A stretch of DNA of 54,004 bases from Azospirillum sp. B4 (GCF_000333275.1 NZ_BACU01000074.1:1-54004), one strand, 5' to 3'; positions 24,833 to 34,206 are shown, counted from the stretch's first letter. The notes: generated by a model from the sequence alone, not told the origin. Program-made: numbers and translations.

Positions 24833-25249
24833 TCAGCGCGGGGTATTGGTGGTGGTGGTCGTCGTCGTGGAGTTGCCGTACCCGTCCGTCTGGGTCGACT
24901 GGCGTTCCACGGTGCTGCCATCCGGCGTCTCGACCTTGCTGCTGCTGCGGGTCGTCTTGGTGCCGTCCGGGTAGGTCGTGGTGGTGGTCCGCGACTTGGT
25001 GGTGCGGTCCTCATCCGAACCGGTCACGGAGCTGTAGGAAGTCTCCGTCGACTGGACACTGCCGGGCGCCATCATGTCGGGCGCCGGCGGCTGCACCGTG
25101 GTGGTTTCGGTCGTGGTGGTCCGGGACTGGGCCACGGGCACGGCATTCGTCGTGACGGTGCGGGTGGTCGTGGTCTCGGACTGGGCGCAGGCGGCGCCAG
25201 CCAACAGACTGGCCAAGGCGACGCCACTCAGAAGAAGACGGGTATTCAT
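24833..25249 (-). CDS. Secreted Thr/Ser-rich protein (paralogous leader B)
   Basis: This 138-residue protein starts at ATG 25249 after GGAGGAATAACC. The signal peptide MNTRLLLSGVALASLLAG is nearly the same as that of the neighbouring secreted protein; cleavage after ACA is likely, and the single cysteine does not sit in a proper lipobox. The mature part is built from Thr-rich runs (TTTTRT, TTTTETTT, TTTTTYPDGTKTT, a C-terminal TTTTTTT) with an intervening DGSTVERQ/DGYGNS pattern. I recognise no family; function unknown. Confidence 0.7.
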   Translation of the reverse strand: MNTRLLLSGVALASLLAGAACAQSETTTTRTVTTNAVPVAQSRTTTTETTTVQPPAPDMMAPGSVQSTETSYSSVTGSDEDRTTKSRTTTTTYPDGTKTTRSSSKVETPDGSTVERQSTQTDGYGNSTTTTTTTNTPR

Positions 25250-25340
25250 GGTTATTCCTCCGCATTTGCGTACGGCGGGCAGCACGTGAAACACGGTGCC
25301 CGCCTGCTACACAGCAGAGTTCATCCTGAGAATATGGCTG

Positions 25341-25371
25341 CAATTTGGCAGGAAATCGGACTAAATTTGCT
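25341..25371 (-). promoter_or_regulatory. Conserved upstream motif pair of secreted gene B
   Basis: GCAATTTGGCA (25341-25351) and AATTTGC (25365-25371) on the plus strand, offset 24 bases, 92 bases upstream of ATG 25249: the same words, offset and distance as before secreted gene A. The patch is AT-rich. Just beyond it lies ATATTTTAAAATAT (25394-25407), a perfect palindrome of unknown role. Confidence 0.5.
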
Positions 25372-25472
25372 TAACACTTTGGCGGAATATGGGATATTTT
25401 AAAATATATAGGAACTTTATAAGCGACATATACTTCTATCATCGGCCGATAGTCAGGCTGATCATTCAGCCG

Positions 25473-25919
25473 TCAGCGATAGACGGCGGTCAGCCATTCG
25501 GCGACCAGGGCGGGCCTGTCCTGGCCCTCGATCTCGACCGTGACGGTACTGGTCAGCACCAGGCCACCGCCCTTTTCCTCGACCTTGTCCAGGACCTGAC
25601 GGGAACGGATGCGGGAGCCGGCCGGCACCGGCGCCAGGAAGCGGATCTTGTTGAAGCCGTAGTTCACCGACTTGGCCGCGTCGCGGATCTCCAGCAATCC
25701 GTAGCTCATCGCCGCCAGCAACGACAGGGTGAGGAAGCCGTGGGCGATGGTGCCGCCCAGTTCCCACGTGGCGCGCGGCACGTCGACATGGATCCACTGA
25801 TGATCGGCCGTGGCGTCGGCGAAGGCGTTGATGCGCCCCTGATCCACCACCATCCAGTCGGAATATCCCAGGTCCCGGCCAGCCAGGGCCGGCAGGTCGG
25901 CCATGTCGACAGTCAGCAT
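25473..25919 (-). CDS. MaoC-family hot-dog hydratase
   Basis: This 148-residue protein is a single hot-dog domain with the R-hydratase dyad Asp39 and His44 (FADATADHQWIHVD) and the TIAHGFLTLSLL helix that packs the active site. It probably hydrates a trans-2-enoyl-CoA. ATG 25919 is chosen because GGGGGAGG lies eight bases upstream; the in-frame ATG at 25937 has no such site and would encode only GEDAW in addition. It stands apart from fatty acid genes. A small GGCTGA-ATGA-TCAGCC hairpin (25456-25471) follows the stop. Confidence 0.82.
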   Translation of the reverse strand: MLTVDMADLPALAGRDLGYSDWMVVDQGRINAFADATADHQWIHVDVPRATWELGGTIAHGFLTLSLLAAMSYGLLEIRDAAKSVNYGFNKIRFLAPVPAGSRIRSRQVLDKVEEKGGGLVLTSTVTVEIEGQDRPALVAEWLTAVYR

Positions 25920-26201
25920 CCACGCGTCCTCCCCCATTTCACGGCCCTTGCACGGCCTGTCCGCCCAGGATGCCAAAATCGCGGGGCTAGGGCACGGACT
26001 ATGCAGATCGTGGGGCGCATGAATGGTGGTGACCTGAGCCACGGCGGCGCTGGGTACCATGCTGCCCACCGTCATCGTCGGCGTGGCCGCCACCGCCCTG
26101 TTGCGCCACCTGCTGTAAGCTGTCGCGGCAGGCGCCAAACGGTTGATCGGCCGCCGCATGCTTGGCATTCTTTTCCGCCAATCAACCGGGGAAAAGGCAT
26201 C

Positions 26202-27065
26202 ATGATCGAACTCGTCATCGACCAGCGGCGGCGCGACCTGGGCGGGTTCGAGGTCGGGCGCATCCTGCCCGTGGCCCAGCGCCGCCACGTCGGCCCCTTC
26301 GTCTTCTTCGACCACATGGGCCCGGTGGACTTCCCCAAGGGCATCCCGCTGGAGCGCGACGTGCGCTCGCACCCGCACATCGGCCTGTCCACCGTCACCT
26401 ACCTGTTCGAGGGTGAGATCATGCACCGCGACAGCGTGGGCTCCGAACAGGCCATCCGCCCGGGCGAGGTCAACTGGATGACGGCCGGCAGCGGCATCAC
26501 CCATTCCGAACGCTTCGAGAAGGCGCGGGCCGAAGGCGGCGCCCTGCATGGCATCCAGGCCTGGGTGGCCCTGCCGGCGGCGGACGAGGAAACCGATCCC
26601 AGCTTCCATCACTATGGGGCCGAGGACCTGCCGACTTATGAGCATGGCGGCCTGTGGGCCCGCCTGGTGGCGGGGGAGGCGTTCGGCGCCAAGGCTGGGG
26701 TCAAGACCCACTCCCCCCTGTTCTATGTGCACTGGGTGCTGCAGCCCGGCACCAAGGCCCAACTGCCGGCGGAATATCCGGAGCGCGCGGCCTATGTCGC
26801 CGTCGGCTCGGTGGAGGTGGAGGGCAGGACGGTGGAGGCCGGCCACATGCTGGTGTTCGCCCCCGGCCAGCCGGTGTTGTTCACCGCCGTCACCCCTGCC
26901 GTGGTCATGCTGCTGGGCGGGGAGCCGCTGGGCGAGCGCTATATCGACTGGAACTTCGTCTCCTCCCGCAAGGAGCGGATCGAGCAGGCCAAGGCCGACT
27001 GGCGCGCCGGCCGCATGAAGCTGCCGGACCTGGACGACAAGGAGTTCATTCCGCTGCCGGGTTAA
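26202..27065 (+). CDS. Pirin family protein
   Basis: This 287-residue bicupin has the pirin metal site in the N-terminal cupin: HPHIGL (two His) and GITHSE (His plus Glu), with [12 protein letters not shown] highly characteristic. Some bacterial pirins are quercetin dioxygenases, others bind regulatory partners; activity cannot be predicted. ATG 26202 follows GGGGAAAAGG. The frame stays open far upstream, but that part reads as basic, proline-rich non-protein-like sequence and is excluded. Its stop overlaps the convergent RraA-like gene by four bases. Confidence 0.88.
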   Translation: MIELVIDQRRRDLGGFEVGRILPVAQRRHVGPFVFFDHMGPVDFPKGIPLERDVRSHPHIGLSTVTYLFEGEIMHRDSVGSEQAIRPGEVNWMTAGSGITHSERFEKARAEGGALHGIQAWVALPAADEETDPSFHHYGAEDLPTYEHGGLWARLVAGEAFGAKAGVKTHSPLFYVHWVLQPGTKAQLPAEYPERAAYVAVGSVEVEGRTVEAGHMLVFAPGQPVLFTAVTPAVVMLLGGEPLGERYIDWNFVSSRKERIEQAKADWRAGRMKLPDLDDKEFIPLPG

Positions 27066-27544
27066 GCCTTCAGCCGCACGGCACTTACCACGATGCCATC
27101 CTCGTCGGCGTAAAGCCAGGCACCCGGGGTAAATTGCACGCCGCCGAAAGACAGGGGCACGTCCACCTGGCCGGCGCCGGTCTTGGTGCTTTTCTTCGGA
27201 TTGGTGCCCAACGCCTTGATGCCCAGGTCGATGTGGGCCAGGGCGACGCTGTCGCGCACGGCCCCCCACAGCACCAGGCCGGCCCAGCCGTGCTTGAAGG
27301 CCAGGCCGGCGATGACGTCGCCCACTAGGGCCGTGCGCAGGGACCCGTGGCCGTCCACCACCAGCACGGCACCCTCCCCCGCCTCCGACAGGGTGTGCTT
27401 CAGCAGGGCGTTGTCCTCATGGCAGCGCACGGTGCGGATGGGGCCGTGGAAAGCCGCCCGCGCCCCGAAGGAGCGGAACTGGATCTCGCAGCTCTGCAGG
27501 CTGTCCTCGTAGGCGTCGACCAGGTCGGCGGTGCGATGGGTCAT
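27062..27544 (-). CDS. RraA-like protein (RNase E inhibitor / HMG aldolase fold)
   Basis: This 160-residue protein has the RraA pattern: [15 protein letters not shown] at the N-terminus, [24 protein letters not shown] with the GD pair, and [13 protein letters not shown] containing the substrate Arg-Asp of class II HMG aldolases. Length and lack of the long insert fit RraA, a regulator of RNase E, but the aldolase fold is shared and a 4-hydroxy-2-oxoglutarate aldolase is possible. ATG 27544 follows GAAGGGAAGGAA. Confidence 0.82.
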   Translation of the reverse strand: MTHRTADLVDAYEDSLQSCEIQFRSFGARAAFHGPIRTVRCHEDNALLKHTLSEAGEGAVLVVDGHGSLRTALVGDVIAGLAFKHGWAGLVLWGAVRDSVALAHIDLGIKALGTNPKKSTKTGAGQVDVPLSFGGVQFTPGAWLYADEDGIVVSAVRLKA

Positions 27545-27614
27545 GCCGCTTTCCTTCCCTTCCAGGATGATCTCCCCGCGATGATAGCGCGTTTCTGTGC
27601 GGCGCGGCAGCAAT

Positions 27615-27650
27615 CCCATACCCCCGCTCTTGCCCATACCCCCGCTCTTG
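27615..27650. repeat. Perfect 18-bp tandem duplication
   Basis: An 18-base unit beginning CCCATACCCCC and ending GCTCTTG occurs twice head to tail (27615-27632 and 27633-27650) between the divergent RraA-like and MFS genes. It is followed by TACAC GGAT GTGTA (27657-27670), a small inverted repeat that could be an operator. Confidence 0.85.
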
Positions 27651-27731
27651 AGTGACTACACGGATGTGTATACTACCGGCTGGCACCGGGTTGGGTGATT
27701 GGGCCGGTGTGCGAGCGGGAGATGTGGGGGC

Positions 27732-29027
27732 GTGCCGGTGGCTTATTCCGTCTATGTGCTGGTGGTGCTGGTGCTGGCCTATGTGCTGGCCTTCGTCGAC
27801 CGCCAGATCCTGAGCCTGCTGGCGGTGCCGATGAAGGCCGACCTGGGGTTGAGCGACCTGCAGGTCAGCCTGCTGCAGGGGCTGTCCTTCGCCCTGTTCC
27901 TGTCCATCGGCGGTCTGCCCATCGGACGGCTGATCGACCGCCGCCGGCGCACGCGGGTGCTGGCCGCCGGTATCGCGGCGTGGAGCCTGTTCACGGCCGC
28001 CTGCGGCCTGGTTCGGTCCTTCCCCATCCTGTTCCTGGCCCGGGTGGGCGTGGGCTTTGGCGAGGCGGTGATGACGCCCGCCGCCTATTCGCTGATCGGT
28101 GATTTGTTCCGTGGGCGGCGGCTGGGCCTGGCCATCGGCCTTTATAACATGGGCCCCTACCTGGGCGCGGGCCTGGCCCTGATCATGGGCGGGCTGGTGC
28201 TGCACCACTTGCCGCCGGATGTCGTGCTGCCCATGGTGGGCGCCTTGCGCGGCTGGCAGGTTATCTTCCTGCTGCTGGGCCCCCTGGGGCTGCTGATGGC
28301 CCTATGGGTCGCCAGCCTGCGGGAGCCGGCGCGGACTGGCCCCGGCGCCCAGGTGGTGCCGGACTGGGCCGAGATCCGGGCCTATTACCGCGCCCACGGC
28401 GTCAGCGCCTTCACGGTCAACCTGGCCGGCACCTGCGCCGCCATGTCGCTGTACAGCCTGGGGGCGTGGGCGCCCAGCCTCCTGGTCCGCGTCCATCACA
28501 TGACCCCGCTGGCCATCGGCCAGGGCCTGGGATGGCGCATCATGGCCTTCGGTGCCGGCGGCGCCCTGCTGGCCGGCATCATCGGTGACGCCCTGCGCCG
28601 CCGGGGGCTGGCCCCCGGGCGACTGGTGGTGATGGTCTGCGGCGCCGTGGCCGCCGGCCTGTTGCTGTATCCCGCCCTGCGCGCGCCTGATGGAACCACG
28701 GCCCTGTCCTGGCTGGGTCCCCTCATCGGCTGCATGACCGTGGCCATCGGGTCCAGCCCCGCCACCCTGCAGGAGATCACGCCCAACCGCCTGCGGGGCG
28801 TGCAGCACGCGGCGGCGGTGCTGGTCGCCACCCTGCTGGGCCTGGGGGCGGGCCCGTCCGTGGTCGCCTTGGTCACGGACAAGGTGCTGCGCGATGAAAG
28901 CCGGCTGGATCTATCCCTGCTGCTGACCTTGCCGGCCATGCTTGGCCTCTGCGCGCTGCTGGCATTGGCCATCATGCGCCGCTACGCCACCAGCCTGCGG
29001 GTCATCGCTCCGGCCGCCGGCGACTGA
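27732..29027 (+). CDS. MFS transporter (spinster-like)
   Basis: This roughly 431-residue protein has twelve predicted membrane helices and the MFS loop motif between helices 2 and 3 (GRLIDRRRRTRVL), plus an N-terminal AFVDRQILSLL that is typical of the spinster-type/anion branch. GTG 27732 is chosen because GGGAGATGTGGGGG precedes it; TTG 27699 would add a Cys/Gly-rich stretch unlike a transporter start. It stands alone, so the substrate is unknown. Confidence 0.83.
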   Translation: MPVAYSVYVLVVLVLAYVLAFVDRQILSLLAVPMKADLGLSDLQVSLLQGLSFALFLSIGGLPIGRLIDRRRRTRVLAAGIAAWSLFTAACGLVRSFPILFLARVGVGFGEAVMTPAAYSLIGDLFRGRRLGLAIGLYNMGPYLGAGLALIMGGLVLHHLPPDVVLPMVGALRGWQVIFLLLGPLGLLMALWVASLREPARTGPGAQVVPDWAEIRAYYRAHGVSAFTVNLAGTCAAMSLYSLGAWAPSLLVRVHHMTPLAIGQGLGWRIMAFGAGGALLAGIIGDALRRRGLAPGRLVVMVCGAVAAGLLLYPALRAPDGTTALSWLGPLIGCMTVAIGSSPATLQEITPNRLRGVQHAAAVLVATLLGLGAGPSVVALVTDKVLRDESRLDLSLLLTLPAMLGLCALLALAIMRRYATSLRVIAPAAGD

Positions 29028-29178
29028 CAGCGTCTTCGTCTCTCCGGACAGTTCGACAGAGCCACAACCCAAAGACTCTATTTTTGTGGGAAACACCCGC
29101 AAACGGATGTATGAGTTGGTCCGGCGTTTTTACGCGCCAAGGTTGCGAACGGCAGCCCTGAGCCCCCGGAGGATCCGC

Positions 29179-29556
29179 ATGTACAATACCGCCACATTCC
29201 CCGTGCCGGATGGCACGACGATCAAGATCAACGGCTTCACCAATTCCGCCTACTGGGCCCAGCGCATCGTCGTCGAGGCCACGGGCCAGACGCCGGTCAC
29301 CTGGACCGGCACGGGCAGCCAGAACAACAAGCTGGTCGGCCAGCTGATCCTGCCGCCCGGCAACGGCCGCACCGTCAGCATCACCATGTCCTACGATCCC
29401 GGCGGCGGCTACGCCCCCTCCACCGTCGTGAAACTGCCGTTCGACGACCCCAGCCTGTCGGGCTTCGTCATCGGCGGCCAGGATTCCGGCGGGCGCCCTG
29501 TGGGACCCGCGTCCTGGAACACCGTCGCCTTCGTGTACTGGTGCCAGGGCTACTGA
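29179..29556 (+). CDS. Small beta-rich protein resembling fucose-binding lectin II (LecB), degraded calcium site
   Basis: This 125-residue protein has GGAGGA at 29168-29173 before ATG 29179. By eye it aligns over its length with LecB/PA-IIL lectins: ATF-PVP for VFTLPANT, NGFTNSAYWAQ for TAFANSSGTQ, TGTGSQNNKLVGQLIL for SGQSTNNAVIGTQVL, and a C-terminal GGQDSGG...SWNTVAFVYW for GSEDGTDNDYNDAVVVINW. Of the LecB calcium ligands, Asn22 and Asn114 are kept, but the acidic cluster is mostly lost (Gln101 for Glu, Thr115 for Asp). No signal peptide, as in LecB. If homologous, it may bind sugar differently or not at all. The identification is a visual alignment, not a search. Confidence 0.5.
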   Translation: MYNTATFPVPDGTTIKINGFTNSAYWAQRIVVEATGQTPVTWTGTGSQNNKLVGQLILPPGNGRTVSITMSYDPGGGYAPSTVVKLPFDDPSLSGFVIGGQDSGGRPVGPASWNTVAFVYWCQGY

Positions 29557-29572
29557 ACCCGCGCCCCTGAAA

Positions 29573-29604
29573 AAGGCCCCGGATGGCGGTCCGTCCGGGG
29601 CCTT
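29573..29604. terminator. Strong bidirectional terminator
   Basis: AAGGCCCCGGA (29573-29583) pairs perfectly over 11 bases with TCCGGGGCCTT (29594-29604). On the minus strand the stem ends in TTTTT, giving a strong terminator for pckG; on the plus strand it terminates the lectin-like gene. Confidence 0.88.
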
Positions 29605-29619
29605 CCCATGTCCAAAACC

Positions 29620-31461
29620 TCAGGCCGCTTCGCGGTTCTGGGCCAGGCGGTCCAGCAGGGCGTCCTGCTGGTCGATCATCTCCTGCGGCGTGTCGCCGCC
29701 GAAGCGGCCGAACAGCTCCGACTGGTCGCGCAATTCGGTCTCCGCCTCCACCGGATCCACCGCCATGACGGCGGCGAAGCGCTCCGGCCCGAAGTCCAGG
29801 CCGGTCCAGGTCAGGTCGTCGTAGCGCGGCGTCAGACCGAACACGCTGTCCTCCGCCTCGGTGGCGCGGCCACGCACACGGTCCACGATCCACTTCAGCA
29901 CGCGCATGTTGTCGCCGAAGCCGGGCCAGGCGAACTTGCCGTTTTCGTCCTTACGGAACCAGTTGACCCGGTAGATGCGCGGCAGGTCGTCCAGCTTGCC
30001 GGCCATGTCCAGCCAATGGCGCCAGTACTCCGCCATGTTATAGCCGCAGAAGGGCAGCATGGCGAAGGGGTCGCGGCGGATCGCGGCTTGGCCCACGGCG
30101 GCAGCGGTGGCTTCCGAGCCCAGGGTGGCCGCCCAGTAGACGCCCTCGGTCCAGCTGCGGGTCTCGAACACCAGGGGGAAGGTGCGCGACAGGCGGCCAC
30201 CGAAGATGAAAGCGCTGATGGGCACACCGGCCGGGTCTTCCCAAGCCGGATCGATGCTGGGGCACTGGCTGGCGGGCGCGGTGAAGCGGGCATTGGGATG
30301 CGCCGCCTTGCGACCACAGCCGGGCGTCCAGTCCTTGCCTTCCCAGTCGATCAAATGGTCCGGCGGGGTGTCGGTCAGGCCTTCCCACCACACGTCGCCA
30401 TCATCGGTCAGCGCGCAGTTGGTGAAGATGACGTTGGCGTGCAGGGTCAGCAACGCGTTGGGGTTGGACTTAAGGCTGGTACCCGGCGCCACGCCGAAGA
30501 ACCCAGCCTCCGGATTGATGGCGCGCAGCGTGCCGTCGGGCGACGGCTTGATCCAGGCGATGTCGTCACCGATGGTCCGCACCTTCCAGCCGTCGAAGGC
30601 GGCCGGGGGCACCATCATGGCGAAGTTGGTCTTGCCGCAGGCGGAGGGGAAGGCGGCGGCGACATAGGTCTTCTCCCCCTCCGGGTTTTCCACGCCCAGG
30701 ATCAGCATGTGCTCGGCCAGCCAGCCCTCCTCCCGCCCGAGGATGGAGGCGATACGCAGGGCGAAGCACTTCTTGCCCAAGAGCGCGTTGCCACCGTAGC
30801 CGGAGCCGTAGCTGACGATCTCATGCGTTTCGGAGAAGTGGACGATGTACTTGTGCCGGGCGTTGCAGGGCCAGGCCACGTCCTTCCGCCCGGCCGCCAG
30901 CGGCGCCCCGACGGAGTGCAGGCACTTAACGAAATCGCCGTCGCCCAACTGGCGCAGCACCGCGGCACCCATGCGGGTCATGATGCGCATGTTCACGGCG
31001 ACATAGGGGCTGTCGGACAGCTGAACCCCGATGTGGGAGATGGGGGAGCCAAGCGGCCCCATGCTGAACGGCACGACATAAAGGGTGCGGCCGCGCATGC
31101 TGCCCTTGAACAGGCCCTGCAGCGTCTGGCGCATCTCGTCCGGATCGGCCCAGTTGTTGGTGGGGCCGGCCTCTTCCGGGGTGGGGGTGCAGATAAAGGT
31201 GCGATCCTCCACCCGCGCCACGTCGCCGGCGTCCGACCGGCAGAGGAAGGAGTTGGGCCGCTTGGCCGGGTTCAGCCGGATGAAGGTGCCCTGGGCCACC
31301 ATCTCTTCGCACAGCCGGTCGTATTCCTCTTGGCTGCCGTCGCACCAATGAACGGCGGCCGGCTGGCAATGGGCGACGACCTCGTCAACCCAGCGCAGCA
31401 GGGCTTGGTTGGTGGTGGGGGCGCCGGTAAGGGAAGAGGATGGGGTGACGGTGCTGCTCAT
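29620..31461 (-). CDS. pckG: GTP-dependent phosphoenolpyruvate carboxykinase
   Basis: This 613-residue cytosolic enzyme converts oxaloacetate and GTP to PEP, CO2 and GDP, the entry to gluconeogenesis. The GTP-type signatures are clear: FPSACGKTN at 271-279 with the reactive Cys275 and P-loop Lys277, the IGDDIAWI and [21 protein letters not shown] elements, and [10 protein letters not shown] for the usual FGGRR. Many alphaproteobacteria use the ATP-type pckA instead, so the GTP form is worth noting. ATG 31461 is preceded by AGGTAGAAG. It stands alone and ends at a strong hairpin. Confidence 0.96.
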   Translation of the reverse strand: MSSTVTPSSSLTGAPTTNQALLRWVDEVVAHCQPAAVHWCDGSQEEYDRLCEEMVAQGTFIRLNPAKRPNSFLCRSDAGDVARVEDRTFICTPTPEEAGPTNNWADPDEMRQTLQGLFKGSMRGRTLYVVPFSMGPLGSPISHIGVQLSDSPYVAVNMRIMTRMGAAVLRQLGDGDFVKCLHSVGAPLAAGRKDVAWPCNARHKYIVHFSETHEIVSYGSGYGGNALLGKKCFALRIASILGREEGWLAEHMLILGVENPEGEKTYVAAAFPSACGKTNFAMMVPPAAFDGWKVRTIGDDIAWIKPSPDGTLRAINPEAGFFGVAPGTSLKSNPNALLTLHANVIFTNCALTDDGDVWWEGLTDTPPDHLIDWEGKDWTPGCGRKAAHPNARFTAPASQCPSIDPAWEDPAGVPISAFIFGGRLSRTFPLVFETRSWTEGVYWAATLGSEATAAAVGQAAIRRDPFAMLPFCGYNMAEYWRHWLDMAGKLDDLPRIYRVNWFRKDENGKFAWPGFGDNMRVLKWIVDRVRGRATEAEDSVFGLTPRYDDLTWTGLDFGPERFAAVMAVDPVEAETELRDQSELFGRFGGDTPQEMIDQQDALLDRLAQNREAA

Positions 31462-31984
31462 GGAATTCTTCTACCTTTCGATCCGCGAAACCGCTGGCGG
31501 CAGACCTGACGCTGTCCCGTCCCTTGAAGGCCCGGGGCGCCGGCCGCTCGGAGAAGCTCTAAGTACGCGGAATCGTTCCAAAAAAGGCCGGAGGCCATAG
31601 GAAACGACACCACGCCGCTTTTCCGGGCGCAGTCGGTCATGAGGGTATTGGGCTGTAAAAAGGCGCGACGATGACCGTTGACAGGTCAACTATGGACGCG
31701 CGCCTTCCCGGCATCGGACAGGTCGGATGCGTCGGGGACATCGGCCCGTGGACAGGATCGTCGATGGATTCCGTGGCTGGACATCATTGTGCGCTACTCC
31801 CCGAAGTTGGATACGGGTGGGCCGGTCTTCGCCGCCAGCTCCACCCCGACTTATGGCTGGCCCCTGTCGGGCCCCTGCCGTTTCCATTTTCTACCGCCCG
31901 GTCCCCAGATGTCCAGTGGCTTGGCTGTGTCAGCGGCGGTTGGCGAGGCGGCGCGGCGGCAACTCATCCGTTAGGGAATTGACA
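31462..31984. other. 523-base gene-poor gap with a 14-base palindrome
   Basis: No open frame here has convincing coding character; frames of about 100 codons on the plus strand are mutually overlapping and lack family resemblance or ribosome sites. The one structured element is GTTGAC AG GTCAAC (31677-31690), a perfect palindrome about 216 bases upstream of pckG, of the size used by LacI- or GntR-type regulators. The rest shows no repeat or RNA fold I can support. Confidence 0.5.
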
Positions 31985-33283
31985 TCAAACGGTATCCGCC
32001 ACCATGTCCGGGGCCGCCGCGTCACGACGGTAGACCATGAGGACCGACAGCAAACCACACAGCGCGGCGGCGGCCATCCACAGGCCGGGTGCCGCCTTGT
32101 CGTCCGTCAACTCGATCAGCCAGGTCGACACCAGGGGCGTGAAGCCGCCGAACAGCGCCGTGGCCAGGCTGTAGGCCAGCGAGAAGCCCACCGTCCGCAC
32201 CTCCGGCGGCATCACCTCCGTCAGCGTCACGACGGCCGCCGCGTTATAGCTGGCATAGAGGAAGGACAGCCATAGCTCGGCGATCAGCATGTGACCGAAG
32301 CTGACGTCATGGACCAGCCAGCTCAGCACCGGATAGGCGGTGAGCATGGCCAGGATGGTGAACGTCATCAGCAGGGGCCGGCGCCCCACCTTGTCGGACA
32401 AGGCACCCATCACGGGCAGCCAGATGAAATTGGACAGGCCGACGCAGAAGGTCAGCAGCAGGCTGTCGCCGGCCCCCAGCTTCAGCACGCTCTTGCCGTA
32501 GGTCGGGGCATAGACGGTGATGAGGTAGAACGAGACGGTGGTCATCACCACCATCATCATGCCGGCCACCACCAGCCGCCAGTTGGCGGCGATGGACAGG
32601 ATGCTTTCCCGGAAGCTGGGATGATGCGTGCGGGCCTGGAATGCCGCCGTCTCCTGCAGGGAGCGGCGGATGACGAAGATCACCGGCACGATCAGGCAGC
32701 CGATGAAGAAGGGGACACGCCAGGCCCAATCATGGACCTGCTGCGCCGACAGAACCTGGTTCAGCCCATAGCCGATGAGGGCCGCGGCCATGATCGCCGC
32801 CTGCTGGCTGGCGGATTGCCAGCTGACGTAGAACCCCCTGGTGTCCGGCGTGGCCATCTCCGCCAGATAGACCGAGACGCCCCCCATCTCCACCCCGGCG
32901 GAAAAGCCCTGCAGCAGGCGGCCGATCAGCACCAGGGCGGGGGCCAGCAGCCCGATGCTGGCGTACCCGGGCACGAAGGCGATCAGCACCGTGCCCAGCG
33001 CCATGATGGCCAGCGTCAGCACCAGGCCCTTGCTGCGACCGATCCTGTCGATATAGCTACCGAGGATGACCGCCCCCACCGGCCGCATCAGGAACCCCGC
33101 CCCGAAGGTGGCGAAGGTCAGCATCAGCGACGCGGTGTCGTTCCCACTGGGGAAGAAGGTGGTCGCGATGTAGGGGGCGTAAAAACCATAAAGGAAAAAG
33201 TCGAACATCTCCAGGAAGTTGCCGCTTGTCACGCGCAGCACTGTGGCCAGCCTGGAGGGCTGTTTCATGGTGGAGCCTGGCAT
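31985..33283 (-). CDS. MHS-family MFS transporter (citrate/tricarballylate type)
   Basis: This 432-residue protein of the metabolite:H+ symporter family has twelve predicted helices, the N-terminal [21 protein letters not shown] motif of citrate/ketoglutarate permeases, [13 protein letters not shown] between helices 2 and 3 and [22 protein letters not shown] in helices 4-5. It most resembles citrate and tricarballylate carriers (CitA, TcuC). It lies 9 bases downstream of a periplasmic binding protein gene, and the pair is divergent from a LysR gene. In-frame ATG at 33268 (MKQPSRL) is an alternative start. Confidence 0.83.
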   Translation of the reverse strand: MPGSTMKQPSRLATVLRVTSGNFLEMFDFFLYGFYAPYIATTFFPSGNDTASLMLTFATFGAGFLMRPVGAVILGSYIDRIGRSKGLVLTLAIMALGTVLIAFVPGYASIGLLAPALVLIGRLLQGFSAGVEMGGVSVYLAEMATPDTRGFYVSWQSASQQAAIMAAALIGYGLNQVLSAQQVHDWAWRVPFFIGCLIVPVIFVIRRSLQETAAFQARTHHPSFRESILSIAANWRLVVAGMMMVVMTTVSFYLITVYAPTYGKSVLKLGAGDSLLLTFCVGLSNFIWLPVMGALSDKVGRRPLLMTFTILAMLTAYPVLSWLVHDVSFGHMLIAELWLSFLYASYNAAAVVTLTEVMPPEVRTVGFSLAYSLATALFGGFTPLVSTWLIELTDDKAAPGLWMAAAALCGLLSVLMVYRRDAAAPDMVADTV

Positions 33284-33292
33284 ATGGGGACC

Positions 33293-34096
33293 TCAGCGAC
33301 CGGCTGTGTTGGCGGGCACCAGCCCGGATTTGATGATCAGGGGTGCGGCCTCCGGCGACGACAGGAACGCGATCAGCTCCTCGGCCGCCGCCTTGTCGCG
33401 CGCCCCGGCGGCGATGCCGATGGAAAACGGCGTCACCTTCTGGGCGTCATCGGGCAGAGGCCCGACGATGTCGATGCCGGGCAACGGCAATAATTCGCTG
33501 ATCTGCTGGAAGCCGATCTCCGCCTCGCCGCGGGCGACCACGGCGCCCACAGGCTCCGCCGGGATCATGTGGGCCTTGTCCTTCATGGCGTCGGCGATGC
33601 CCAGGCGGTCGAACAGGACCGTGGACAGGAAGACGCCGCTGGCGCTGTCCGAATAGGCGATGGATTTGGCGTGCAGCAGCACCTTTTTCAAAGCGGTGAC
33701 GGTGGAAATGTCCGGGTGCGGGGCGCCCGCCTTGACGGCCATGCCGATTTTGGACAGGGCCAGAACCCGGTGATCGACGTCCATCACCTCGCCTTCCCGC
33801 ACCAGATTGTCCAGGCTGTCGCCCACCATGATGACGACGTCGACATCCTCATGCCGGCGCAATCGATTGGGAATGGCCTGCGGTGTGTCACCCATGGAGG
33901 GGCCCCACACCGAAACCAGCGTGTGCCCGGTGCGCTTTTCAAATTCGGGCGCCAGGGCCTTGTAGGCGGCGGCGAAGCCACCGGAACTGGCCACGTGCAG
34001 ATCCGCCGCGCTGGCCGGCAAGGGCGACACCAGCAACAGCAGGGCGACCGCGCGCGAAATGACGCCGCCCGCTGAACGGGGGTCACTTCCGGTCAT
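33293..34096 (-). CDS. ModA-like periplasmic substrate-binding protein, not with ABC genes
   Basis: This 267-residue protein has a signal peptide (AVALLLLVSPLPASAADL; cleavage after ASA) and a type II periplasmic-binding fold of the molybdate/ModA class: LHVASSGGFAAAYKALAPEFEKRTGH, DVVIMVGDSLDNLV and a late GEAEIGFQQISELL. GGAGGAGAC precedes ATG 34096. ModA-like proteins normally feed ABC importers, but here the only transporter is the MHS symporter directly downstream. It may bind an organic acid and hand it to that carrier or to a sensor. Confidence 0.78.
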   Translation of the reverse strand: MTGSDPRSAGGVISRAVALLLLVSPLPASAADLHVASSGGFAAAYKALAPEFEKRTGHTLVSVWGPSMGDTPQAIPNRLRRHEDVDVVIMVGDSLDNLVREGEVMDVDHRVLALSKIGMAVKAGAPHPDISTVTALKKVLLHAKSIAYSDSASGVFLSTVLFDRLGIADAMKDKAHMIPAEPVGAVVARGEAEIGFQQISELLPLPGIDIVGPLPDDAQKVTPFSIGIAAGARDKAAAEELIAFLSSPEAAPLIIKSGLVPANTAGR

Positions 34097-34160
34097 GTCC
34101 GTCTCCTCCGGTTTTAATATCGCCGGCATTGTGCGGCGGAGCCCGGCGGACAGGAATTGC

Positions 34161-34183
34161 ATTTATCTTCTTAATTAATAAAT
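34161..34183. promoter_or_regulatory. LysR-box in the divergent promoter
   Basis: ATTTAT (34161-34166) and ATAAAT (34178-34183) form a perfect inverted repeat with 11 bases between, so the inner bases read T-N11-A, the classical LysR recognition pattern. It lies 24 bases before the lysR start and 65 bases before the binding-protein start, in an AT-rich patch. Confidence 0.7.
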
Positions 34184-34206
34184 ATGACGCATCAATGGGA
34201 GGTGCC

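Noticed and set aside
25394..25407. ATATTTTAAAATAT palindrome as an intrinsic terminator
   Set aside because: It has no GC stem and lies between genes in a place where it could only be an AT-rich promoter element; left unassigned.
26002..26125. Possible small gene upstream of pirin, including an 18-codon hydrophobic frame from ATG 26059
   Set aside because: Too short, with no ribosome site; the region is better treated as leader sequence.
29608..31509. 633-codon plus-strand frame opposite pckG
   Set aside because: Antisense shadow of a clear PEP carboxykinase, without protein-like motifs.
31671..31982. Overlapping frames of about 100 codons in the gap before pckG
   Set aside because: Three frames are open at once, which is expected by chance in this composition; none has a ribosome site or family resemblance.
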